In this document: positions 11,358-23,200 of the stretch, piece after piece
Layout of the letters: the number at the start of each line of letters is the position of its first letter
Numbering within the stretch: the first letter of the stretch is position 1
From: Gordionus sp. m RMFG-2023
Lineage: Eukaryota; Nematomorpha; Gordioida; Chordodea; Parachordodidae
DNA: 64,000 nucleotides
Direction of reading: 5' to 3'
Assembly (NCBI RefSeq): GCF_954871325.1
Contig: NC_088778.1
Span: forward strand, 7,597,743 to 7,661,742
Program-made: the position numbers and the translations under genes
The notes under the pieces: model-generated
Database searches by the model: none
Seen by the model: only the letters and a program-made list of their open reading frames with translations
Told to the model about the DNA's origin: nothing

Positions 11358-14300
11358 GAAATTTAAATTTTACAAAAGCTTATTTATATAAAACAATAAG
11401 TTTGAAATATTTATGTTTTCTGCAATATTGTGGATCGTTATTATTTAAGACATAATTAATATTAAATAATATTATAGAATTAATTTAACTATATTTTAAC
11501 TCAACAAATGAAGCTTTTTTTTGTAGTTTATAAATATCTGGAATTTTGAAGTGGATTATTATGAATGTTTTAATATAATACTGCTTCACAATACTACAAA
11601 GAACTGGCTATTTATAATCCTCAATTAAATTTTCTAAAAAATTTGAGCTGATTTAACGATAAAATTTTCCCCTCAATAGATTTTTATTAATTATATACTA
11701 TGGGTCTTATTTATAATTCGGTAGTACGCTCTCTTCACTTCAGCATACGTGACTTCTTGTTTCATCTTTGTGATGACCAAGGCCATTAATTATTTACAAT
11801 ATACATATTATAACATCCATTCTTTTTTATGATTCGTCAAATAGATTGATGTCTTGTTTGCTGTTAATTTGCTTGTCTCTAAGTTTTATCTTTTTTTGAT
11901 ATAATAGATATCTCAAGAAAATTCCCATGATTTAAATTTTCAATTTCAAAATTGCTAAATGTTTCATTGGTCTGAAAATGGTTATCTCTAATAAATATAT
12001 TATTATTCAGATATTATTGCGAATCTGTCGATTCTTTCATTTATTCGTTAAAGTAAGTTAATTAAATGCTCATCCAGGTATATGTTCAATCCGCCTCTGC
12101 TTACAGGTTATTGGTAGGATTGCAACGTTTTTATCATTTATGTCTTTGAGAGGTAGTTTTTTATCCAAAAAAAACTCCATTCATCTCCCTTTAAAGCAAA
12201 GCTCTGGCTAATATTTTTATGAGGTGTTGTAAATTCCCATCTTCCTGAGTTAAGATTCTTGCAACTGGGATGTCGCTAGGATCATTGATTTAAGTATCAT
12301 CCTATCCTGTCTAATTCCGGCTTTGAGCTATTTATGATAGTAAAAAGTAAAACATTTTCAAATCTGTTAATTGAATTAAAAAATTTTTTTTTAAATCTTT
12401 TGTTAGCAGAACATAAGGAAGCTGAGTAAGGATAATGAATTTGAAATGGCTATGAACGCAATAGTTACCAATTCCCTTCCCCACTCCCATAATACTTAGG
12501 CTTAGCTACGAATTTTCTTATCGAATTTTTTATCTGATATTATTTAAAGCGAATTGGTAGCAAATTTTAGTAATGTATATTGGATAAGTTACATGATAAC
12601 ACCCATTAATAACTAAATATTTGATAATTGATTGACACTCATAACTATTATAAATAAGTATAATAACTTAAAATAAACTTTGAATAGTCTCAAAGTAAAC
12701 TCTCGCTCTAATTTTTTTTTCCAAAAGAATCTGCTTTAGTTTATAGAAGTTCCCTCCTCATATTCCTTAATCCAAAATAAAATTTACTACTTTATTATTT
12801 TGAAATAAACTTTTATTTATATTTCTAATATATATTCAATAATTCTTGGAATATCAATTATGAATCTAGCCTAAATTATATTATATACCAGAAACAGCTT
12901 ACAAATGGATATCGTTATACCTATAATGCCACTACACATTATATAAAGCAGAAATAAGTGTTAAAAGAAATTTTTAAAAATACTTCAAGTTAAAAAATAT
13001 ATATTCTTACATCGGACATACTATTATCACATAATTGGAATAGTAAAAAATGAAGTAGAATTTTTTTCAAAACGAATTAACTACTTAATTTAAATTTTTT
13101 TAAAAATATTGATAAAATTCTCCAATCTATATAATAAGTGAATGTTAAAGTTTCATACAATATTTCAAACCTGAAACATTTTTATCGATGAAATTTTAAT
13201 ACGATGATGAAAGATATCTATAATTTCTTAATTACTAGTTTAAAAAAAAATAATATTTTTAATCAATATCCGCCGATTATAGCATCTTTCGAAAAACATA
13301 AACTCATTAGTATTTAATTAAAACTTTCCTCATATTTCTAATAATTAAAATATTTTATTTTTGGAGAAGCAAATTCGAAACAATAAAATAGAGCTTTAAG
13401 ATTGCGTAGCTCAATTTTTTTTTCCCAATTAAAATTCAAGGTATATTGATTTTGAATAGTTATTCTTATATTTTAAATAAATAGGAATAAATACATCTTT
13501 AAACATATTTTAAAGATATCACATTTCACATTATATCAATATCTATATAAATTTTATGACATTTTTAATAGAATTCATAATTAAGAACAACAAATATTAA
13601 GATGCGTCCTAAGGATTCAAACTTTGTGAAATTGATTATTATCTTAAATCAGCTTAGACGGTTTAAAATTCCGCATTATAATATCGTCGCGACAGCAAAA
13701 ACATTATTTTTCATGTATTCCAAACTAAACTAAGTGCCTGATATGAGCTATGGCTACTATAAATAATATTAATTTTATAAAAAAAAAATTCTTAATTACA
13801 CCGGAAAAAAAACTAGGTATAATTGTTCCATCCTTTTTAACTTTCGACCGATCTTTTCAAAAATATGAACAAAATATCATTAAAACCCTTTACTTATTTA
13901 TTCCTTCTCCTTTTATTACGCGACAAGAATTTTTAATTTCAGATAATTTTTATTTTTCGTCTTTTATTTTTTTTATTTATTGTAAAAGATGAAGAAAAAA
14001 AAATGATTATCCCTTTTTTTTCTCTTCTCGACAAAATAAGAAGACCCCCCCCCCCCCCTCAACAAATATATTATTCATTAGTAATATATAATAAAATATG
14101 ATTGAACCTCAAACTTACTTCTTTTTTTTAAAAAAAGAGAGAAATATTAGGAAAAAATAGAGCTAATATTAATAAAAACACAATAAAAAAATAAATAAAA
14201 AAAATTAGTTACAAATCAAAACACTTTAATTCAGAATATTAAACTAAATATCCCATTTTTATATTCTCTTTTTAAAAAATCAAAACCTTATAAAATATAA

Positions 14301-15649
14301 CATACTCATGAAACTCTGTAAAATCTAAAATCGATAAATAATAAAAAAAGGTTATGTACAAAAGAACACGAGATCCAATGCTAATTAAATTCTGCGCCGG
14401 CCTGGCCAGGTTTAAATTTTAATCCGGGAACTTTAGGCCCGGTCTTATCTAAGTGTAATGTAGATAAATAATCTTATACTTTTACACTATTACAGGTCTA
14501 AATAGTATGATATTCGAAAACCAATGTATTTTGACATCCGTCAAAATATATCCTTTCAAAGTCATATAAATACGTTTCTTATGCATGTCCCCCACCCATT
14601 CTCCAATAATAGTGTAGATGAAAGGAAGAATATCTCCTTATTAATTTCTGCCATGTTTTTTTCACACCATGTCTATGTAAATTCAACTTTTATTTTTAAA
14701 TTTTGATGTTATATTCGGGGATGAGGAGGTCAAAATAAGTTCATGTTCATGTTTTAAAATAATTGGGTTAAACAATCTTTATATTGAGTCCTCTATTATA
14801 TTTCAATAAAGAGAGGGTAAGATAAAAATGCGATAGGTGATTAGAATATTTATGTTACATGAATTCAAATGGTCTGAGCTTTTTCTTTATTCAGATGTTC
14901 TTAAAAAAAAGTATTCCTTAAAAATGAATCGAGACGTTCTGAAATCTGAATACATTTTATTGGCTCCTTTAGTGACAGCAATTGATCCAATCCATTATTC
15001 GAAATCAAAAACAAATACTTGTCACACAGAATTTATTATCTTTGGCTAAAAAAAAATTAATGTAATGTAATTGTATATTATTTTTAGATGAGATACGATC
15101 GATAAAAATTGCATTTAAAGAGAAAGAATTTTTCTCTTTTAATGTGTGTGTTTTTTATCCAAAAATAAAATGATTATATGCATTATTATCGAAGGATATA
15201 TATCGAATTTTATATTTCCAAAGATTTTTTTTTAACGAAATATTTTGCTAGAAAATAAAAATTATTTTCGCCTTTTTCAGAGCTTTATACTATTTGAATT
15301 TAAATTAAAATTTTTTTGTCAATAACCAATAAAATATAAAATTTTTATTTGAACTTAAAATTTAAAAAAAAAAAAATTTAGATGTGATTTGCTTTTCAAA
15401 ATTTAAAAAGAAAAAAGAAATAATTATGGAATCAAAATTAAAATTCCAATCCTCAATTAATAATCAACGAATTCCAGGCTGGAAATTAGTGGTAAATATA
15501 TAAAATTAATTTTTTATATAGTAAGAAAAATAAAAAATAGACCCATTTCAAATTTATGAAAAAATAATTATCATCGATCATGAATGACTTCCCCCTAAAT
15601 TGGACATCAAATATATCAAAAAAGTGATAACTGGTTTTGTCTGGTCCAA
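11358..15649. other. Intergenic, AT-rich, no supported gene
   Basis: About 4.3 kb. It holds a run of 14 C (14045-14058), a GC-motif scrap at about 14390-14470 (GCCGGCCTGGCCAGG, GGCCCGGTC) and a less AT-rich stretch at 12060-12330 that may be an old repeat. Open frames at 13750-13992, 14524-14706 and 14837-15049 lack family resemblance and splice context. Confidence 0.45.
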
Positions 15650-15657
15650 GTCGTAAT

Positions 15658-15852
15658 TAGTGTGTTGTTAAAGGGTCCAATTTGTGTCGATTTTTAAAAA
15701 TGGCCTAATTAAGATCTTAGTAATAATATTATTCTAACCTCGAAATTTGGCAAATAGAGGTCCAACCTTTCTGTCACCTATAAATCTCCAGGCTTGATAA
15801 TGTTATTTTTGGTAAAATCTTAATTGGGCCGTTTAACAACAGTAATCCAGTA
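15658..15852. mobile_element. Palindromic hAT-type MITE, copy 2
   Basis: Starts TAGTGTGTTGTTAAAGG; the right arm contains GGGCCGTTTAACAACAGTA. The same 8-mer, GTCGTAAT, lies at 15650-15657 and 15853-15860, a perfect target duplication. Arms are diverged from copy 1 but collinear. Confidence 0.75.
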
Positions 15853-17099
15853 GTCGTAATTTTTAACGGTTTTAAAAGAAAGTCATGATCTTTTTTCTCT
15901 AGTTAATTTATAATCTTAGTAGACTTAAAAAATATCTGGCACACTCAGTTTTTTTAGGCTCGGCCCAGCTAGGAAACATAAATTATAAATGAATTTTCTA
16001 ACAATTTTTAGTTTCATAACTAAACTATCTTACTTAACTATGATTATTATATTTTTTATATAAAATATTTCAAAGGATAAATAAAAATTATATAAAAATA
16101 ATTATAATTTTTTTTTTAGAAATATAGTCTATTCCATTTCATTCTGATATCATGGATAACTTTCCCGTGTATGAGCTGTGCTTACAACCCGGACAAATAT
16201 CTGTTAGAACATCCATTTTCAAGTATTTTAATTAAAAATTTTGAATTAGCATTTTATGAATATATTTTTAATTTGATAAATTTCCTGCTCTATCATCATA
16301 AATAAAAATGGAATTTGCTATTATATTTAATGAAAATAATAAATTTTTTTAAAAAAGGAGAAAATAGGGTTAGAAAATGAAGAAGGAAAATTATTTTTGT
16401 AAAATAAGTGCATAATTACAGTAAATATTAAATGTGATAAGAATCTCACCAAATTTATAAGTAAGAAAAAAATTGTAACTATAATGTGTTTATATCCAAA
16501 AAATAAAGAAAATCAAATTGTCCTTTTAAAAAAGTGTATAATACATAATTTCTGATTATCTATATTTATACTTACATAATGAATATTTAATCAGAATAAA
16601 GATTTTTCGCTAAATCGATATTATTTATAAAAATAACTTGGCGAACATTTATTCTGTTAAATAAATTACAATAAGAAAAAGAAAATAATGAAAAGAAAAA
16701 ATAATTGTAAAAAATTAATGACATAAAAATTTTTCGGATTCAAAAGCATTAGAAATCTGCGGAAAAGTTTGCTTGGGGACCCGCAAAAAAATATAGTACA
16801 TTTTTTAATATTGGTCTTTAATTAATTTAATGAATCGATTATTATATAAAGTAATTAAAAATAACATGCAAACTTATGTATAAGATAACATATTTGAAAT
16901 AAAATTTAAAATCCTAAAAAATATTTTTTAAAATAACATTTTTTGAAAAAAAGGTTAAAATTAGCCCTCCTTAAGAATATTGAAACTGAATATTTTAAAT
17001 GGGCATTTTTAGCTATATAAATTAAAATAAATGTAATATATTTTAAAAAAGCCGGGCCGGGTCAATTTTTTGAAAAACGGGCAGGGCGGATTTAACACT
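15853..17099. other. Intergenic with GC-motif scraps
   Basis: AT-rich. Short GGCTCGGCCCAGC (about 15957) and GCCGGGCCGGGTC / CGGGCAGGGCGG (about 17050-17090) motif patches look like ends of decayed MITEs. No gene seen. Confidence 0.4.
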
Positions 17100-18360
17100 G
17101 TAAAGTAAACTGTAAATGCTTAGGTAAAATTTATATATATATTACTCTATTAATTGAAGTGATTCATTTCCCTATGATATAAATAACTTATAAAAATTAA
17201 ATTATTAGATATATTCAATATTAAAGGAATATACATAGTTGGCTTTCCTTTTATCTCATATAAATAGTTTAAAACCTTTAATAATAATATTAAATCCAAA
17301 AATTGGCGTATTATTTTATAAAAAATTAAAATAATACGCTAACTTGCGGATTTAATATTATTGAAATTTAAAATGTAATTATAATCTAATTTACTGATTT
17401 GATGCTACTTAGAATATATTTGTTAACTTATAATAATAAGGTATAATTGAAAACAGTGCCAATTTCGATTAATTTAAATATACCGCTCAAAGAATCAAAG
17501 TCTTGATATTGTTTAAATAATATGATATTTAATTAACAATACAAAATAATCACTTAATAAAATTTTATAAAACAAGTAAACAAACAAAGTATTTCAATTA
17601 TATAGCATATTAATAAATTATCATGTAAATTAAAATATTTTTACTTGCACTATAAAATTTTTTTTTTTTCTCTTTAGCTTTCACCTTTTCAGGTGGTAAG
17701 CACCTTCAACATCTCTCTCTACTTTATATTATTCATACAATCTCTTTTATCTAATTTATACTTCTTTATATTAACTCTAACTTTATGGCCCAATTGAAGT
17801 TTTGGCTTTCCTCTTTTACCTTTGCCCATCACTTCAAACTCTCAACCTTATTAATCAAAGTATTTCTATTATATAAGGGCTTATGATTAAATAAATTGCA
17901 CTACAAAATAATTCACTTTCAAAATAGTCAACTAAATTTATCATAATAAAATATAATTACCTACCCTAGAAAATAATTTATGATATCAATCTCTAAATAA
18001 AATGGAAGTCAAGGAAGAAAATTGAAAGAAAAACGCGAAGATAAAATAAATGATTACACGAAAAAAAGTTAATAAAATTAAAAAAAATTTATATTATTTT
18101 TTAAAATAATATTTTTATTTTAAAATTTTTTTTATACCACCTAGAACCCTTGAACCCTCCAATTTTAAGTCCGGGTTCAGGTACAGCCAAAATACGAGGG
18201 TTCGGGTTCACATCCCTGTTTATTATTGAATATATGTATTAACTTAATTTTTATAAGTTATTTATATCATAAAAATGAATCTTGCTCCAATTAATAGAGA
18301 ATATATCAAAATTTTTTAACTAAGCATTTGCAGTTTACCCTGGTATTTGCAGTTTACCCA
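17100..18360. mobile_element. Element with about 120-bp inverted terminal arms
   Basis: The left arm (17100-17222) and right arm (about 18221-18341) are inverted copies: AACTGTAAATGCTTAG on the left against CTAAGCATTTGCAGTT on the right, and ATGATATAAATAACTTATAA against TTATAAGTTATTTATATCAT. The right end carries a 19-bp unit (GGTATTTGCAGTTTACCC) repeated about 2.5 times. Between the arms there is a small hairpin (17283-17360) and only decayed coding. Family not recognised. Confidence 0.6.
17283..17360. repeat. Short perfect-arm hairpin
   Basis: Arms of about 36 bases (AATATTAAATCCAAAAATTG against TAGCGAACG-like reverse) around GGCGTATTATTTTA / TAAAATAATACGC with a 5-8 base loop. It would form a strong stem in RNA or DNA. 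Lies inside the larger long-arm element. Confidence 0.65.
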
Positions 18361-18480
18361 GGCATTTGTAATTTCAAGCCCAATAAATTTTATATAAAGA
18401 ATAACATTTAAAAAATAGGTGATGCATGTCACCGAGAAAGAGAATATTTAGAGAAGTCTGTTTACGAATTAATAAAATTC

Positions 18481-18687
18481 TTTCTTAGGTTCCCGTTCTA
18501 AATCCCTAAAACAAAAATCGCTAAAAATTGGGAATCTGGTTTATATATCCTAGAAAATTTCAAGTGTTTACTCCCCTAGCATCTATTAGTGTTAATTTCA
18601 AATTTACTTTAAAAATTTTCTAGGAGATATAAGACAGATTCCCAATTTTTAGCGATTTTTGTTTTAGCGATTTAGAACCTATACCTA
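18481..18687. repeat. Foldback element, about 75-bp arms
   Basis: Left arm contains TTCTAAATCCCTAAAACAAA, AATCGCTAAAAATTGGGAAT and TATCCTAGAAAATTT; the right arm has the same blocks inverted. The spacer is about 60 bases. No coding; a MITE-sized palindrome of unknown family about 0.8 kb upstream of the first visible exon of the follistatin-like gene. Confidence 0.7.
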
Positions 18688-19476
18688 ATGAGGTGGGGGT
18701 ATTTAAATTTTATAAATATATTTTGTGGAATAAATTTTATCTTCAAGATAGAAATTTGGAAAAAAAATAAAATAATATTTTAGAATTTTTTAAATCATAT
18801 AATTTTCAACTTTAAAAAGAAAAATCTTAATAAAAAAAATTTATACATTTTAAAAAATCTTATGCAGGTTAATATCATTTGGTTAAATAGCTAAATAAAA
18901 AAAAAAGAATAATATTTTTACGATATACTATAGCTTAATTTTTATATATAGGAACTACAGTATTGTGTCAGATATAATTTAAATCATTTCTATATTTTTT
19001 AATCGTGCTTATAAAAATTGATAAGAATATATATCTTATTTTAACAATTTTTTTTATAAATCAAATAATTTTTTTTTCAAATAATATTAAAACATTATGA
19101 AAATGTTTTCCATCAAATCTGGTCAACACTGCATCATTTTATTTTTAGATTCAACTTTGTTTTTAAAGTGTTGTCAATTATAAAGGATCCATAATTACCG
19201 TAAAATAAGCCTAATATAAATAAATTACCCCCCCCCCCCCCTCTCTCCCCCACCAATTAACTTCAATTAAAAATAATATTTTTTTTAATGGATAATCTCA
19301 GAACCTAAGAAATAGGTATGAAAAATAAAATAAAATCTTAAAGGTTTATAGAGAAACTATATAAATGAGCGTGACAAAATATATAATAATTTAGGCATAA
19401 GTAACATAATTCTAGATATTTTTTAAAAATTAACATTCTTTTCTATTAATTTTTTTTTTGAATTGAAATCTTAAAG
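18688..19476. other. AT-rich sequence upstream of the first visible FSTL exon
   Basis: Probably intron, since the exon at 19477 begins with a split codon. Holds a run of 14 C at 19228-19241 followed by CTCTCTCCCC. No upstream signal-peptide exon could be recognised here or in the preceding 11 kb. Confidence 0.4.
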
Positions 19477-20240
19477 AATTCGAGGACACCGGAAAAGAAC
19501 TCACCAATTACGAATCGCCAAAGAAAAGAGAAGGAGATTTGGAGGAAAATTTCGAAGAAGAATCAAAATTCCCGGGTTACGAAAAGAAATTAGATAAGGA
19601 GAAATACTCGTCACCTGATGAGGATTACGGCGGTAAGGCCATAGAGGACATAAACAAACGATACGAGGATATCTTGAATAAAGAAGATAGAAAGGATTCT
19701 CCTGCAATATCAATCGGAAGAAAGGATAATAACAATAATGAAAAGGAGGAGAAATTTGGCAAAAACAAAAATATGAGGGAAAAGGTTAGAGCCAAAAGCG
19801 AGGAAATAAGTAGTGACCAAAATAATAACGTGATAAATGAAGAAGTACCTCGTAGTGTTAATGATGGTATAACCAAACTACCCCAAATTATTAAACCTCA
19901 ATCTTATTTTCCTAACAGGTATTTTCGACCTATCATTATTGAAAAACGAGAATTTCAGAAGACGTCTTATACCCCACTTTCTTCTTCTCCTAGAGATTCG
20001 TATTATAAATCTTACAATGCCTATTATCGCGAGAAGGTAGATGGGTGTGACGAATTACCATCCGAAAATTCGATAAAATGCGATAGTACTTTTGTCAAAA
20101 AAAGTAATGCTATCAGAAAAGGGGACGGAAAAATATGCGGATCCGATCATGTAATTTACCTCAACGCTTGCGAATTACGTAAGGCATGTCTTAGGAATCG
20201 ATCTTTAAGACCAGTTCTTTTCTCTAACTGTAGAGATTCG
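19477..20240 (+). CDS. FSTL exon 1 (first visible): charged segment + Kazal
   Basis: Acceptor CTTAAAG (AG at 19475-19476), entry phase 1; donor GTAGAA at 20241, exit phase 0. About 190 residues of Lys/Glu/Asn-rich low-complexity sequence (KRYEDILNKEDRKD and similar) precede a cysteine module VDGCDELP..KCDST..KICGSDHVIYLN and CELRKACL..SNC. Confidence 0.88.
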
Positions 20241-23200
20241 GTAGAAAATAATCTGATTGTTACCAATAGCGGAACTACGGCCGATGATGGTTTATTTCTT
20301 CTTAATTTAGATTTTTTATAATATTTTTACTTTTTTATAAAAATAGTTCACACTAGTTGTGTCTAAATTAGAAGTTTTTCTTGGAATTTTAACATTTTGG
20401 TTTAACAATTTAGGTTAACAGTTCTGATAATAATTTTATCATTTTAAAAAAACTAGTAACTTAATTATTATTATCCTTTTAGTGAATTTATAAATTAATA
20501 ACTGATACAACAATTTATACCATTTTTTAGAAAGGCGGATATAGCGTGTCTAAATAAAAATTTATAAAAAAAAAAATTGATTTCAATAATTATTAAAGAA
20601 TACGAGTACGATGAAGAAATTGATAAATCGGACATAGTTGAGGGGAAAAATGGTGGAAAATATATTGATAATAAGGTGGGAAAATCTAAACAAGTTTCAC
20701 AAAGAATTTCTTGGAAAACCCAAAAAAATTTTACAAAATTATTTTTACCCCACGAGGAGGATCAGAATGATGTAAGTTACAATCAAGTGAAAGCGATGTT
20801 ATTCAAAGATAAAAACGAGATTGAAAATGTTAGGATAACAAATAACATGGCTGCTAATTATGATATTTTACCTACCAGAAATCAGGCCCAAAAGAAAGAG
20901 GAACAAATTAAACGGTCCCCAGAAAATATACCTCGAAACTCCTTCCCCAAAGACAAAAGTAAATGATTATTGATTTTAGATGACCTTAAATGTTCATCCC
21001 TCCCCCTCCCCCCATTTCAGGAATTTATGTGATAGGGGTTAAAACAAAAAAAATTACCACGGATTACGTTTTTTCTACTCAATATTATATATTATTATTA
21101 TTTACAATATCAATTCTTTAAAGAATCAAAATCGTTCAAAGATGTCGGCTACAATGCTTTTAAGCAATGGCTGGTAGATTACTACAGAAGAGAATTCATA
21201 GATGGGAATGACCCATTTGCCAGTGAAATTTTTTTTTTATAGATTTCATTTTTGAGAGAGAAAGTGAGAAAGAAGACAGACCGAAAGGAAAAATAAAATA
21301 AATAGAAACGTAGAGCAAATTTTTCTTTAAAATCTCACCAAATATTTTAATTTTTATTTTGCTAGGAGATGATACGTATCTGATTAACCTAATTTTCGGT
21401 TTTTGGGACACTAACGGTGACAATTTTTTGACCCCAAAAGAACTCACTTCTAAATCTCGAGAAAAGGATTTGTCGAAAGCGTTGAAGAATTATCGATGGA
21501 CTAGGATACAAAACTATCTGGAAACGCTCATCAAGGAAGGAGATCGGAATAAGGATTCCATGATGGATTTGAGCGAATTTTACCAAACTTTTAGTTTAGT
21601 AGCATAGTATACAATATAGAATTAATATAAAAGTTATTTTGAAATTCGTTTTTATGGGGGGATAGAAGAAAAAATTCTAACTAGCGGATTTTCAGTACAT
21701 TCCTAACAATATATAGAATTATTGTTTATATAATAAATATTGGGGAAACCAGGGAGCCTGCCTTAAAAAGGTAAACTAAAATTAGATAAAAACAACTTGA
21801 TAATTCTTTATAATTAATTTTGTTCTGAATCAAAATATTATATAATCATAATATTATTTAAGTTACTGCTTCCGTAAAAAATTTTATATCGATAAATAAA
21901 ACAGGGAAAAAAACTTGTATAAATTAATTCAGCCAAAAGACATTCCATCTTTCTTTTTTTTTAAAATTATTTACAGGATTAAAAAGCTAGTGTGGTTAAG
22001 ACTTACACTTATATAAAAAAAATAGCAATTCAATTTTTTGCGCAATTTTTAAATATTTTTCTCTCCAAATGTTAAATTTTTGAAATGAAAATATAAAACC
22101 ATGGCTTGTTAATTTTATTAAAGTTTAGAAAAATAGTCGAAAAAATTTGTCATCACGAATAGGCTTTAATTTTCATAATTTTTTAGGAAGCGATTTCATT
22201 TACTTTTTTTTAAATGTAAATTTTTTTTGAAAAAAATAAATAGATGTTGATTCATTGAATTCTCGAATTCTAGAGGAAGTAAAATTTGCCCAAGTTGGAT
22301 CAAATCTAAAATTAAAATGTGGGGCAAAATTTGTATTGCCAGCATCCATCATTTGGAAACGTTACGATGTCGAATTGAATGAAAGGGAATTTGAGGATAT
22401 CAAAGTTATACACTGAAATTTTTTTTAAATTTAAGATGGAAAGAAATTTTTTATTATAAGGTGAAGAGTTTAAATGCTTATTTAGTAATAAGAAGAAAGT
22501 CTCAGTGCATCTTTGATAAATCTAGTTATATTTTTTTGAAACTTATTATTAGATATTTCCGGACGGTTCTCTCTATTTGATGAACGCGCAAATGGAAATG
22601 GCTGGAAATTACAGTTATCAATTGGCCGAAACGAATCAAATCTATCAAACATACGTAGTCCATATAATAGCACTCCCTAGTGTAAGAATCAAGCCAGCCC
22701 GGGGCCAAATGATCAAGGCGGGAAGGGTTAAAAGTGTCAGAATAATGTGCCAATCAGATTCATACCCTGGTTACGAAAGTGTAAAATGGTATTGTATTTT
22801 TTTTTAAAAATTCATAATACCAATAAATGCCCTGTATTTATAAACATAATAAAGGTATAAAAATGAAAAATTAATTCGGAGAAACGTGAGCGTTGTCGAG
22901 GTAAATGATTTTAATTTTCCCAACATTGGCGTATCATTATCAAAAGAAGTTATCCCTGAAAACAATGAGTTGGGGCATAATGATAGAAGTGTCTACAAAT
23001 TTTATGGTACTGCTTGCTTACAATAAATTTATTTTTATTTTTCTGGGTGTATTTTTAGAGTATTAAATTATAGTGTTCCTCATAGTGATCTGCATCGAGC
23101 CCAATTTTCAAACCCGGCCCTCTCGGCCCGATCTTAAAAGAAATTTATTTTATTTGTCCCGAATATTTTCACCCGAAATGAAAATTATTTAACCAACTGG

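Noticed and set aside
12060-12330. Less AT-rich stretch with LTQEDGNLQHLIKILARALL on the - strand
   Set aside because: Could be an upstream part of a decayed LINE, but no diagnostic motif is present and the next frames are closed.
13750-15049. Three + strand open frames of 60-80 codons
   Set aside because: AT-driven composition, no family match, no shared phase to form a spliced gene.
17690-17880. - strand stretch GKPKLQLGHKVRVNIKKYKL, vaguely like the tail of a transposon protein
   Set aside because: Too short and isolated to assign to any family; noted only as decayed coding inside the long-arm element.
17760-17880. MAQLKFWLSSFTFAHHF as a signal-peptide exon for the FSTL gene
   Set aside because: Hydrophobic stretch is weak, the splice phase is unproven and it lies inside a transposon-like element.
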